Notes under the pieces: generated by a model
Databases searched by the model: none
What the model was told of the DNA's origin: nothing
What the model saw: only the letters and a program-made list of their open reading frames with translations
In this document: piece after piece, positions 8,403 to 17,326 of the stretch
Numbering within the stretch: the first letter of the stretch is position 1
Layout of the letters: every line of letters begins with the position of its first letter
Translations under genes and position numbers: made by a program
Assembly (NCBI GenBank): GCA_022072455.1
Contig: JAJVHY010000005.1
Span: 1 to 64,000, forward strand
DNA from: Verrucomicrobiia bacterium
Lineage (GTDB): Bacteria; Verrucomicrobiota; Verrucomicrobiia; Palsa-1439
Length of the DNA: 64,000 nucleotides
Direction of reading: 5' to 3'

Positions 8403-8987
8403 ATGCGAGCCGAGACCAACATAGCATTCAAAGAATGGGCCATTGTTGTGGACGCGCTCGGCGGCGGTGAACAGCTACTCATCCTCCGCAAAGGCGGCAT
8501 CCGCGAACAGCGCGGCGAATTCAGCTTGGAACACCGGCAATTCTGGCTGTTTCCGACCCAATTTCACGAAGCGGAGCAATCGATCATCCCCTCCAAACGC
8601 GCCGCGCTCCGGGAACTCACCGCAGCTTCAAGGTCAGACATGGTTGCTGTCCAATATTTTGCCGTGGTGGATCAGGTCATTCAGATTACCGACCGGGCAC
8701 TTCTCAGCCAGCTTCAGGGCCGACACATCTGGGCCGAGCATATCCTCCAACAACGTTTCGATTTCGGCCGCGAAACCGGTTTACATGCGCTCATCACGCG
8801 GATTTACCGGCTGAATCAGCCGGTCTCGATCCCCACCAAAGAGTCTTACGGCGGCTGCAAGAGTTGGCTGCAACTCGACTCAGCGCTGACCGGTGACATT
8901 ACCCCTGTGCTTGACGATGCCGAGTTCGAACGTCAACGCGACGAACTTTGTGAAATCCTCGGAGCTTATGCCAACGCTCGTCTATAA
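8403..8987 (+). CDS. DUF1802 family protein
   Basis: A 194-residue soluble protein whose start (AFKEWAIVVDALGGGEQLLILRKGG) and FWLFPTQFHEAE segment match the DUF1802 family of uncharacterised proteins. No catalytic motif is known. ATG 8403 aligns with the usual start of the family; two in-frame upstream ATGs would add only unconserved residues. It overlaps the FHA gene by 20 bases and is the first gene of a seven-gene operon ending after ComEC. Confidence 0.78.
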   Translation: MRAETNIAFKEWAIVVDALGGGEQLLILRKGGIREQRGEFSLEHRQFWLFPTQFHEAEQSIIPSKRAALRELTAASRSDMVAVQYFAVVDQVIQITDRALLSQLQGRHIWAEHILQQRFDFGRETGLHALITRIYRLNQPVSIPTKESYGGCKSWLQLDSALTGDITPVLDDAEFERQRDELCEILGAYANARL

Positions 8988-9405
8988 ATCACTCGATGGT
9001 ACCGAAAAGAACCTCGAATTCGGCACCAAACCCCTGATCATCGGTCGCTTACCGGAATCGGAAATCCAAGTGCGCGAAGCTTTCATCTCGCGCGTCCACG
9101 CCGGGATCAGTCACACCAACAGTGCCTTCGTCCTCAAAGACCTCGGCTCCACAAACGGCACCTACCGCAACGGCGCGCGCGTCTACGAGTGCAACCTCGC
9201 CAGTGGCGACAAAATCCAAGTCGGCAACGCCTCGTTACTGTTTGAAATTGACGCCACCTCCGGCAACGGCCTCCTCCGGCAAGTCCCCGCGACCGCCGCG
9301 CCCCGGCAAATCATCACCACCGCCCCGCAACCCGGGCTGCCGCCGCCCAGCGAATTAAAGACGACGATCCCCGTCAAAATCCAGCCGCCGGCCGCGAAAC
9401 TTTGA
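8968..9405 (+). CDS. FHA-domain protein
   Basis: A 145-residue protein with a forkhead-associated domain at about 1-100, which binds phosphothreonine peptides. The key residues are present: GR at 26-27, SRVH at 41-44 and STNGT at 61-65. A Pro/Ala-rich flexible tail follows. No membrane segment. The start lies inside the DUF1802 gene and the stop overlaps the next TTG start, so expression is coupled. A PP2C phosphatase and a small kinase are encoded 10 kb downstream and could supply its phosphorylated partner; that is inference. Confidence 0.92.
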   Translation: MPTLVYKSLDGTEKNLEFGTKPLIIGRLPESEIQVREAFISRVHAGISHTNSAFVLKDLGSTNGTYRNGARVYECNLASGDKIQVGNASLLFEIDATSGNGLLRQVPATAAPRQIITTAPQPGLPPPSELKTTIPVKIQPPAAKL

Positions 9406-9731
9406 AGCATTTCGTTTCAGCCTGCGTCGCGGTGCTCATAGCCACCAACGCGTTGGCCGGTGATACCTATCCGTTTGCCGGCGGCCCCATCGTCCGCCTC
9501 AACGCTGACGCCAAGCAAATCACCATCCAGACCGGCGAAGCGCTCCGCAACTTCGTGGTCACCAACCAGTCCCACTTGATCAACCGGTCCGAAAGAATCA
9601 CTTTTGACAAACTGAAAATCGGCACCCCGGTCAAGCTCAACTACTATACCAACGAGACCGGCAAAGCCGTCATCCGCCGCCTCAAAATAACCTACCCGCC
9701 CACCGACGACATCCCGGATAAGACCCAATGA
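9402..9731 (+). CDS. Small exported beta-barrel-like protein (DUF5666-type)
   Basis: A 109-residue protein with a signal peptide (cleavage near NALA/GDTY) and a small beta-rich domain. The pattern KQITIQTGEALRNFVV...KLKIGTPVKLNYY resembles DUF5666-type OB-like domains in which a D/K-x-L-K-x-G-x-x-V turn precedes a strand. The TTG start at 9402 overlaps the stop of the FHA gene (TTGA) and the stop overlaps the DJ-1 start. A similar domain occurs in the exported protein at 14328-14693. Function unknown. Confidence 0.65.
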   Translation: MKHFVSACVAVLIATNALAGDTYPFAGGPIVRLNADAKQITIQTGEALRNFVVTNQSHLINRSERITFDKLKIGTPVKLNYYTNETGKAVIRRLKITYPPTDDIPDKTQ

Positions 9732-10264
9732 AACGCGTCCTCGTTCCGCTTGCGCCCGGCTTCGAAGAAATCGAAGCCATCACCATCATTGACATCCTCC
9801 GTCGCGCCGGTATCGCCGTCACCGTGGCCGGCACGCAACCCGGCGTCATCGAAGCCTCGCGGCAAACCAAACACGTCGCCGATTGCACGCTGGAGGAAAT
9901 TCGCACCGAAGATTTCGACATGGTGGTGTTGCCGGGTGGTTTACCGGGGACGACGAATCTACGGAACGACCCGTACCTGAAAACGATCCTCACAAAATGC
10001 CGACAAGTGGCCGCCATTTGCGCCGCGCCGACGGTGCTTTCCGATTACGGTTTGTTGGCCGAGCGCGTGGTAACAAGTCATCCGAGTGTTCGCAACAATC
10101 TCGTCGCCGGCAAAGTTAGCGACGAACGGGTGGTCGTGGACGGCCCCGTCATCACCAGTCAATCAGCTGGGACGGCGATGGAGTTTGCCTTCAAGCTCGT
10201 TGAAATTCTCTGCGGCACCGACAAAGCCGCCGAGGTCAATCGTGGAGTGCTCGCCCGGCTATGA
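9728..10264 (+). CDS. DJ-1/PfpI family protein
   Basis: A 178-residue protein of the DJ-1/YajL branch. The nucleophile elbow Cys98 (VAAICAAP) and the conserved Glu in GFEEIEA (residues 11-17) are present, as is the VVLPGG strand at 66-71. Members are redox-sensitive proteins, variously reported as chaperones, glyoxalases or deglycases. The gene overlaps both neighbours by 4 bases. DJ-1-like genes are often found near thiamine genes, which fits the following thiD. Confidence 0.9.
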   Translation: MKRVLVPLAPGFEEIEAITIIDILRRAGIAVTVAGTQPGVIEASRQTKHVADCTLEEIRTEDFDMVVLPGGLPGTTNLRNDPYLKTILTKCRQVAAICAAPTVLSDYGLLAERVVTSHPSVRNNLVAGKVSDERVVVDGPVITSQSAGTAMEFAFKLVEILCGTDKAAEVNRGVLARL

Positions 10265-11025
10265 AAATTCCGGTCGCGCTCACCGTGGCTGGTTCAGACA
10301 GCGGCGGCGGCGCCGGCATTCAGACCGACCTCAAAACTTTCCACGCGCTCGGTGTTTTCGGCACGTCCGCCATCACGACAATCACCTGCCAGAACCCGCG
10401 GCGGGTTTCCGCGATTCAAGCCGCCACACCGGCCATCGTCGCTGGCCAACTCGACCGTATCCTCGAAGCATTTCCGGTGCGGGCGGCCAAGACCGGCATG
10501 CTCTACAATGCCGCCATCATCCGCACCGTCGCGCGTTACCGGCTGAAAAACCTCGTCGTGGATCCGGTCATGGTCGCCAGCAGCGGGGCGCGGTTGTTGC
10601 AGCCGGCCGCCATTGCGGCGCTGCAAGACCGGCTGCTGCCGCAGGCGACCGTCATCACCCCCAACCTCGCCGAAGCAGAACTGCTGGCCGGCCAGCGCAT
10701 CCGGACGGTTGCAGATTTACACGCCGTCGCGGAGTTGTTAGCCCGCCGGCTCGGAACGGCGGTCATCGTCAAAGGCGGGCATCTGGCCGGCGTGACGCGC
10801 TCGGTGGATGTATTGTTTGTGGGGCGCCGGGCGCATGAGTTCAGCGCGCCGCATGTCCCCGGGATCAAGACGCACGGGACGGGCTGCACGTTTTCCGCGG
10901 CGATTGCCGGCAACCTGGCGTTGGGTTACAATCTCATCGCAGCGGTTGGGCGGGCGAAGGTGTTCATCACGCGGGCGATTCGGGATGCCATCCAGATTGG
11001 GAGATTTCACGCGCTGAAAATATGA
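10261..11025 (+). CDS. thiD: Hydroxymethylpyrimidine/phosphomethylpyrimidine kinase
   Basis: A 254-residue ribokinase-fold enzyme that phosphorylates HMP and HMP-phosphate in thiamine synthesis. Family motifs: TVAGSDSGGGAGIQ.DLK at 8-24, AAKTGML near 79-85, DPVMV near 101-105, and the anion-hole motif HGTGCTFSAAIA with its characteristic Cys. No other thiamine gene is in the window, so it may act in salvage or with genes elsewhere. It overlaps the DJ-1 and comEC genes by 4 bases each. Confidence 0.95.
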   Translation: MKIPVALTVAGSDSGGGAGIQTDLKTFHALGVFGTSAITTITCQNPRRVSAIQAATPAIVAGQLDRILEAFPVRAAKTGMLYNAAIIRTVARYRLKNLVVDPVMVASSGARLLQPAAIAALQDRLLPQATVITPNLAEAELLAGQRIRTVADLHAVAELLARRLGTAVIVKGGHLAGVTRSVDVLFVGRRAHEFSAPHVPGIKTHGTGCTFSAAIAGNLALGYNLIAAVGRAKVFITRAIRDAIQIGRFHALKI

Positions 11026-13367
11026 AACGACCATTCACCGGGCTCGTGGTCACGTATGCCTCGGGGATTTTGGTTGGATCATGGACCGGCTGGCCGTTGC
11101 TTGGGTTGGGGCTGGCGACGGCAACGTTGGTGGGGTTGTTTTTCCTGGCCCGCCGACCAGCCTTCCTCTGGTTGGCGGTTTTCTGCGCCGGGATGTGGGC
11201 GGTCCGGTTTGCGACCACAAATTTTGCGCCCGATCACCTCACGCGATTGGTGCCGGCCCGGACGCAAAACATCGGCCTCCGCGGCGTCATCGTCAGCGAT
11301 CCGAATCAACGCGCCAGCTTCAAACTCCGGGTGGAAGCCCTGCAGCGATGGGATCAGACCAAGTGGGAACCGGCGAGTGGAACGGTCATGCTTTTCGTCA
11401 GCGAAGCGCGGGAACCGATGTCGTTGAACTACGGTGATGAACTCGAATGCACGGCCCTCCTGCGCGTTCCCACCCCTGCCAGCAATCCCGGCACATTTGA
11501 CTGGCAACGCTGGCTCGCGCGGCAGAACATCCAATTCTCCGGCCTCATCCGCAAAGCCGATGTCTGTGAAGTCCGCGCCGGTAATCGCGGCCACCCGGTC
11601 ATCGCCCTGGCGCTCCGCCTGCGTGAACATTTCGAGCGCCCGCTCCACGTTGGCCTCGAAGACCAACCCCGGCTGGCCGGCGTTCTGGCCGGCATGGTGA
11701 TTGGGGAACGCTCCGAGATTCCGCCGGACACTTACGCGCGATTTCAACAGACCGGCGTGTTTCATGTGTTTGCGATTTCGGGATTGCACGTCGGGATCGT
11801 GACGTTGGTGATCGTGACCGGCCTGCGCTTGGTGCGGGTGCCGCGTCGGTGGTGTGCGTTGCTCGCGATTCCGGCTTTGGTGTTATACGTGTACGCCACT
11901 GGGGCGCGACCCGGTGCGGTCCGGGCGCTGGTGATGGCGTGTGTCTGGCTCGGGGGATGGCTCCTGGTGCGACCGGCGGATTCCCTGAACAATCTGGCCG
12001 CCGCCGCCTTGATAATATTGGTCGCGCAACCGACGCAATTGTTTGAGGGCGGCTTTCTCCTGTCGTTTGGTGTGGTGCTCGCGCTGTTGGTCGTGGCGCC
12101 GCGGATCGAGAAGTTTTTCCTGCCGGGAATTGCGACCGATCCATTGTTGCCCGGGGCGTTGGTCCCAGGCTGGCGGCGCGCGCTGGTCGGGCCGTTGCGC
12201 TGGTTTGTGCAACTCGTCAGCTGTTCGCTGGCGGCCTGGGTTGGGTTGGTGCCGTTGATGGCCGAGTACTTCAATTTGTTCACGCCGATCAGTATCGTCG
12301 CCAACGTCGTGGTCATCCCGCTGGTCAGTCTCATCATTCCCATCGGCATGCTCAGTCTGGCCATTCCCGGTGCGGCGGAGATTTTGAATAATGCGAATTA
12401 CTTCCTGCTCCAAGCGATGATTCAAAGCGTGGATTGGTTGGGACAGGTCCGCTGGGGGCATTGGTTTGTGCAAGCTCCGCCCGTGTGGCTCTCGGTCGGA
12501 TTCTACGGAATCCTTGGCGCGCATCTGGCGGGCTGGCTCCGGTTGCGCTGGCTCGCGTTGTTTGCGATTGGCGTTTTGACGGTGGCCGCTTGGCCTCGTG
12601 CGAGCGCCGAGATCACGGTGTTGGATTTACCGGATGGCGACGCGATTTTTGTCAATGTGCCGGGCGAGAAGCATGATTTTTTGATCAACGGCGGTTGCGA
12701 ACGGAGCGGGACACGCATCGTGCTCCCCTATCTGCGCGCCCAAGGCGTGGACCGGTTGGCGGCGGTGGTCTTGACGCGTGCCGACAAGGCGCATGCGGGT
12801 GGGTTGCAGGTGGTGACGAAACAGATGCCGGTGCCGCAGGCGCTCCATGCCGGGACGGGGTCGCGGTCGAAGTTTTTCTGGGAGTGGCTCAACGACGTCC
12901 GCCGGCAAGAGATGGAAATCGTAGCGCTGCGCGCGGGCGATTCCCGGCAGTTTGGCCAGATGCAAGTGCGCGCGCTGCACCCGCCGCCGGGCCGGCACTT
13001 CGACCGGAGCGATGATAATTCGTTGGTGTTGCTGCTGGAGTTTGCCGGTACGCGGGTCTTGGTGACTTCCGATATTGGGGAAAAGGTTGAGAAAAATCTT
13101 ATTGATATTCCAGCGGACGTGTTGATCAAAGGCCGGCATGGTGTGGAAGCCTCCGGGACGGAGGCGTTCCTCGAGAGCGTCCAGCCTGCCGTTGTGATCC
13201 AAGCGGGTGGCAGTCGGCACCAGCCGGTGGATGAACTGCCGGAGCGGCTGCGCGACCGGGCGATTCAGTTCTATCGCACCGAGGAGTCGGGGGCGGTGAC
13301 AGTCCGGTTGACAACGGATGGCTACACGATTCGGACTTGCTTCACCCCCGCCGGCACGGCTAGGTAA
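11022..13367 (+). CDS. comEC: ComEC/Rec2 DNA-uptake channel
   Basis: A 781-residue multi-pass membrane protein. It has an N-terminal DUF4131-like region with two to three helices and an OB-like domain (about 1-200), then the Competence domain with the FAISGLHVGIV signature (near 250), many helices to about residue 525, and a C-terminal MBL-like domain. This family imports single-stranded DNA across the inner membrane in transformation. In the MBL domain the SHxDxDH motif reads T585-R-A-D588-K-A-H591: one His and one Asp are lost, so nuclease activity is doubtful. It overlaps thiD by 4 bases. Confidence 0.94.
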   Translation: MKRPFTGLVVTYASGILVGSWTGWPLLGLGLATATLVGLFFLARRPAFLWLAVFCAGMWAVRFATTNFAPDHLTRLVPARTQNIGLRGVIVSDPNQRASFKLRVEALQRWDQTKWEPASGTVMLFVSEAREPMSLNYGDELECTALLRVPTPASNPGTFDWQRWLARQNIQFSGLIRKADVCEVRAGNRGHPVIALALRLREHFERPLHVGLEDQPRLAGVLAGMVIGERSEIPPDTYARFQQTGVFHVFAISGLHVGIVTLVIVTGLRLVRVPRRWCALLAIPALVLYVYATGARPGAVRALVMACVWLGGWLLVRPADSLNNLAAAALIILVAQPTQLFEGGFLLSFGVVLALLVVAPRIEKFFLPGIATDPLLPGALVPGWRRALVGPLRWFVQLVSCSLAAWVGLVPLMAEYFNLFTPISIVANVVVIPLVSLIIPIGMLSLAIPGAAEILNNANYFLLQAMIQSVDWLGQVRWGHWFVQAPPVWLSVGFYGILGAHLAGWLRLRWLALFAIGVLTVAAWPRASAEITVLDLPDGDAIFVNVPGEKHDFLINGGCERSGTRIVLPYLRAQGVDRLAAVVLTRADKAHAGGLQVVTKQMPVPQALHAGTGSRSKFFWEWLNDVRRQEMEIVALRAGDSRQFGQMQVRALHPPPGRHFDRSDDNSLVLLLEFAGTRVLVTSDIGEKVEKNLIDIPADVLIKGRHGVEASGTEAFLESVQPAVVIQAGGSRHQPVDELPERLRDRAIQFYRTEESGAVTVRLTTDGYTIRTCFTPAGTAR

Positions 13368-13373
13368 AGGGAT

Positions 13374-14270
13374 ATGAGCGAGATGCCGTTGATTGCCATT
13401 ACGGGCGCGACCGGGTTCGTTGGGCGCGCGATTGTGAAACAAGCGCGCGCTGAAGGTTACCCCGTGCGCGCCATCGTCCGCGACCCGCGCGAGTCGCGGT
13501 GGCTGGCGGATGAATTCGGCTGCGAATTGTTTCACGGCAACGTGCTGCACGCGCCGGCGCTGGCAGGCGCGTTTGCCGGCGTGAAATGCGTCATTCATCT
13601 CGTCGGGATCATCATCGAGAAAAAGGAAAATACTTTCGAGCGGGCGCACACCGAAGCGACGCAGAACGTCATCGCGGAAGCAAAGTCGGCCGGCGTGAAG
13701 CGGTTGATCCACATGAGCGCCCTCGGCACCCGCGCCGACGGCCGGAGCCGGTATCACCAGACGAAATGGGCCGCAGAGGAAGCGGTGAGGAAAAGTGGCT
13801 TGGCTTGGACGATTTTCCGGCCATCATTGATTTATGGCCCCGGCAACAAGTCCATCAGTGTTTTGTCGAAGATCGTGAAGTATTCCCCAATTGTGCCGGT
13901 TTTGGGGAACGGCGAGTCGAAAATCCAGCCGGTCGGGGTGGATGTGGTGGCGCAGAGTTTTGTCACGGCGATCCGGCATGATGAGACAGTGCAACACACG
14001 TACGATTTATGCGGGCCGGCGGCGTTTACGTGGAATGAGCTTTACGACAAGCTGCTTGCGGCGCAGGGGCTCCGGAAACCCAAAATTCACTTACCGCTGC
14101 CGATCGCTCGGGTGCAGGCGAAAGTGTTCGAGGCGCTGTTACCGAATCCACCGTTCACGAGCGATCAATTGATCATGACCGGCGAGGACAACACCGGCAA
14201 TCCCGAACCTGCGGTGGCGGCGTTTGGGTTGACGCTGGAAAGTTTTGAGCAGGGTTTGGCGCGGTCGTAA
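13374..14270 (+). CDS. NAD(P)-binding epimerase-like protein (NDUFA9-like SDR)
   Basis: A 298-residue atypical short-chain dehydrogenase. The Rossmann motif TGATGFVG lies at 10-17, and Y-x3-K (RYHQTKWAAE) is present near residue 130. The pattern ...VIHLVGIIIE..ENTFERAH and the C-terminal layout match the complex I NDUFA9-like group, members of which act as assembly factors or in quinone and carotenoid metabolism. The substrate is unknown. It starts 6 bases after comEC and probably ends the operon, followed at once by a strong terminator. Confidence 0.87.
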   Translation: MSEMPLIAITGATGFVGRAIVKQARAEGYPVRAIVRDPRESRWLADEFGCELFHGNVLHAPALAGAFAGVKCVIHLVGIIIEKKENTFERAHTEATQNVIAEAKSAGVKRLIHMSALGTRADGRSRYHQTKWAAEEAVRKSGLAWTIFRPSLIYGPGNKSISVLSKIVKYSPIVPVLGNGESKIQPVGVDVVAQSFVTAIRHDETVQHTYDLCGPAAFTWNELYDKLLAAQGLRKPKIHLPLPIARVQAKVFEALLPNPPFTSDQLIMTGEDNTGNPEPAVAAFGLTLESFEQGLARS

Positions 14271-14274
14271 AGCA

Positions 14275-14306
14275 AAACGGGGAATCCGTTGCCGGATTCC
14301 CCGTTT
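14275..14306. terminator. Bidirectional terminator between convergent genes
   Basis: A perfect 14-bp inverted repeat (14275-14288 with 14293-14306, loop TTGC) with an A-run on the left and T-run on the right, so it can end transcription from both sides. It lies exactly between the epimerase gene and the convergent small exported protein gene. Confidence 0.9.
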
Positions 14307-14327
14307 GGGCCAAACCACGAAGCCGCG

Positions 14328-14693
14328 TTACTTCTTCTCTTCTTTGTTCTTCTTTTCTTTCTTGGCGGCAGGCGGGCCGATCTTGGTGGCTACGTTTTTG
14401 TCGCCATCTTCTTTGTAACTGGCGGTCACTTTGTCGCCGACCTTCAAGTCGCTGAGTTCAGCGGCAGCTTTATCTGCAGTCGCGATTTTGGCTTCGCCGG
14501 CCACAAACGTCTTGGCTTCGCCCTTGGCGTTCTTGAGGGCCACAGTCTTGGTCGCCGCGTCCACGGCGGTGATTTCGCCGGTGAACTGCCGGGATTTCGG
14601 TTTGTCCGCCTTTTTGGCCTCTTCCGCATACGCCGGCAAGGCAATCATGGCGGCGACGGCGACGGCAACAACGGTGAATAGTGCTTTCTTCAT
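14328..14693 (-). CDS. Small exported DUF5666-type protein with Lys-rich tail
   Basis: A 121-residue protein with a clear signal peptide (MKKALFTVVAVAVAAMIALPAYA, residues 1-23). The single small beta domain reads FTGEITAVDAATKTVALKN...KVGDKVTASY, with a highly charged Lys/Glu tail. It resembles the domain of the protein at 9402-9731. AGGAG lies 5-10 bases upstream of ATG 14693. Single-gene unit ended by the bidirectional terminator. Function unknown; possibly a periplasmic nucleic-acid- or polyanion-binding protein, judged only from its OB-like pattern and charge. Confidence 0.75.
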   Translation of the reverse strand: MKKALFTVVAVAVAAMIALPAYAEEAKKADKPKSRQFTGEITAVDAATKTVALKNAKGEAKTFVAGEAKIATADKAAAELSDLKVGDKVTASYKEDGDKNVATKIGPPAAKKEKKNKEEKK

Positions 14694-14880
14694 TTCTGAG
14701 TCTCCTGTTGGTTGGGGATTAACCTACGCAAACGATGAAAGGCAATTTTTCCAGACCCGTCAACTCCGAAAGACGACCGTCGCGATGAATCGCCGGCAGA
14801 AGCCGATAACTTTTCTGTTGCTTCGACTTGGCTTTCTGGGAAACTCCCACCAGTCAGCACCCCGTTACGGAGAGAAATCT

Positions 14881-16896
14881 ATGCCAGTGGATACTGCAAA
14901 AGTCCGTACCGTGGCCGTTGTCGGTCACGCGGCGAGTGGAAAAACTTCGTTGCTCGACGCGAGCCTCTTTCTCGCGAAAGCCGTGGATAAACACGGTCGC
15001 CCGGGCAATGGCACGAGCAACTGTGATTGCTTGTCGGACGAGCTCGAACGCAAGATCACGATTCACGCCAAGCCGTTCTATTGCCAATGGCAGGACCACA
15101 AGATTTATCTGTTCGACACACCGGGGTTTGCGGATTTTACCGGCGAAACCATCGCAGCCATTCGCGCGGCGGACGCGGCCATCATCGTCATTGATGGCGT
15201 GACCGGCGTGGAAGTTGGCACCCGGCGCGTCTGGAAGCTGCTCGATGAAGCACAAAAACCCCGCCTCATTTTCGTGAGCAAACTCGACAAGGAGAACAGT
15301 GATTTCTTCCGGTGCGTCGAGCAGATCCAACAGGTTTTCGGGAAGAACTGCATTCCCTTCGAGTTGCCATTGGGCAAGGAGGCGGAGTTCGCGAAGGTGT
15401 TGAATCTGCGGACGACGCCCGAGGCGGATGTGCCGGCGGATCTGCGCGCGCAATTTCATAAAGCCCACGAGGCGCTGGAAGAAGCCGCCGCGGAACAGGA
15501 CGACAAGTTGCTTGAAGAGTTTCTCGGCGGCCAGGCGTTGACGCTCGACGAGATCACCAAGGGCACGCATGCCGGCGTGGCCAAAGGCAGCACGGTGCCG
15601 ATCTACTGTGGATGCGCGGAGAAAGAAATCGGGGTGCGCAACCTTCTCGAAGGCGTGGTCGCGTTGATGCCCTCGCCACTGGATCGCGGGCCGGTCGAGA
15701 ATGTCGCGCCAGACGCGAAGGCGCCGTTTGCCGGGTTCGTGTTCAAGGCGACGATTGACCCGTATGCCGGTCACCTCGCATATGTCCGCATCATGGCCGG
15801 CACGCTCAAGCCGGACATGGACGTGATCAATGTCACGCGCGGCTCGAAGGAGCGCATTCCGCAATTATTGCGTATTCAAGGCAAGACGCAGACGAGCGTG
15901 ACCGAGGCGGGGCCGGGTGAAATTGTGGCATTGGCGAAACTCAAGGACGTCCATATCAACAACACGCTGTGTGATCCCAGCCGGCAAGTGCAGTTCCCGG
16001 CCATCAAATTCCCGCAGGCAGTGATGAGTTACGCCGTGCATCCGCATACGACCAAGGACGAGGAGAAGATCAGCATCGCGCTGCACCGGTTGTTGGAGGA
16101 AGACCCGACCTTTCACATGCACCGGAACCCGAATACGAAGGAATTGGTCATCGCCGGTATGGGCGACATGCATCTGGCGGTCGTTGTGGATACGATGAAG
16201 AAGAAACTCGGCGTCAATGTGGATCTGAGCACGCCGAAGGTGGATTACCGGGAGACCATCACCGCCAAGGGCGATGGGCACTACAAACACAAGAAGCAGT
16301 CCGGCGGTCACGGGCAATATGGCGAGGCCTACGTGCGGATTGAGCCGCGGGAACGAGGGGCGGGGTTTGAATTCACGAGTGAAGTTGTGGGCGGCGCGAT
16401 TCCCCGCAATTTTATCCCAGCTGTGGAAAAAGGCTGTCTCGAAGGCATGACAGCCGGGATCGTGGCCGGTTTTCCCGTCGAGGACGTCAAGGCAATCGTC
16501 TACGACGGGTCGTATCACGATGTGGACTCGAACGAGATCAGCTTCAAGATTGCCGGGTTGCATGCGTTCAAGGAAGCGATGCAAAAAGCGCGGCCGGTCC
16601 TGCTGGAGCCGGTGATGAACGTCAGCGTTTACGTGCCGGATCAGTACATGGGCGATATTACCGGCGATTTGAATCACCGGCGCGGGCGGATCATGGGGGT
16701 CGAGCCGGTGGATGGCTTGCAATGCATCACGGCGCAGGTGCCACAGGCGGAATTATTCAAGTACGCCAGTGAATTGCGCTCGCTAACCGGTGGCCGCGCA
16801 TCGTTCGAGATGACGTACAGTCACTATGAACAAGTGCCGGCCCATATCGCGCAAAAAGTCGTCGCGGAGGCGCAGGCGGCCAAGAAGGGGGCGTAA
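14881..16896 (+). CDS. EF-G-like translational GTPase (EF-G-2 type)
   Basis: A 671-residue five-domain EF-G paralogue. The G1 loop is GHAASGKTS (15-23), G3 is DTPGF (79-83) and G4 is SKLDK. In true EF-G, G3 is DTPGH with the His essential for ribosome-stimulated GTP hydrolysis; here it is Phe, as in the EF-G-2 subgroup (Tyr in Thermus). Domain IV is present, with GGHGQYGEAYVRIEP. So it may bind the ribosome but hydrolyse GTP slowly or act in a special condition. ATG 14881 follows GGAGAG; the frame stays open upstream but without EF-G homology. Confidence 0.9.
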   Translation: MPVDTAKVRTVAVVGHAASGKTSLLDASLFLAKAVDKHGRPGNGTSNCDCLSDELERKITIHAKPFYCQWQDHKIYLFDTPGFADFTGETIAAIRAADAAIIVIDGVTGVEVGTRRVWKLLDEAQKPRLIFVSKLDKENSDFFRCVEQIQQVFGKNCIPFELPLGKEAEFAKVLNLRTTPEADVPADLRAQFHKAHEALEEAAAEQDDKLLEEFLGGQALTLDEITKGTHAGVAKGSTVPIYCGCAEKEIGVRNLLEGVVALMPSPLDRGPVENVAPDAKAPFAGFVFKATIDPYAGHLAYVRIMAGTLKPDMDVINVTRGSKERIPQLLRIQGKTQTSVTEAGPGEIVALAKLKDVHINNTLCDPSRQVQFPAIKFPQAVMSYAVHPHTTKDEEKISIALHRLLEEDPTFHMHRNPNTKELVIAGMGDMHLAVVVDTMKKKLGVNVDLSTPKVDYRETITAKGDGHYKHKKQSGGHGQYGEAYVRIEPRERGAGFEFTSEVVGGAIPRNFIPAVEKGCLEGMTAGIVAGFPVEDVKAIVYDGSYHDVDSNEISFKIAGLHAFKEAMQKARPVLLEPVMNVSVYVPDQYMGDITGDLNHRRGRIMGVEPVDGLQCITAQVPQAELFKYASELRSLTGGRASFEMTYSHYEQVPAHIAQKVVAEAQAAKKGA

Positions 16897-16932
16897 TTGG
16901 CGGTGGTTGCTTTTCGCGCCGCTCTTCTCTAA

Positions 16933-17298
<366 letters not shown>

Positions 17299-17326
17299 CT
17301 TCGGTCAACCCAACCAGGAGATTCCC

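Noticed and set aside
11079-12524. Several minus-strand frames opposite comEC
   Set aside because: Low-complexity Arg/Pro/Gln composition with no motif; the comEC frame has clear signature motifs.
16897-16912. TGGC-TTGC sigma-54-like site before glnB
   Set aside because: The GG and GC pairs are only 8 bases apart; sigma-54 needs 10.
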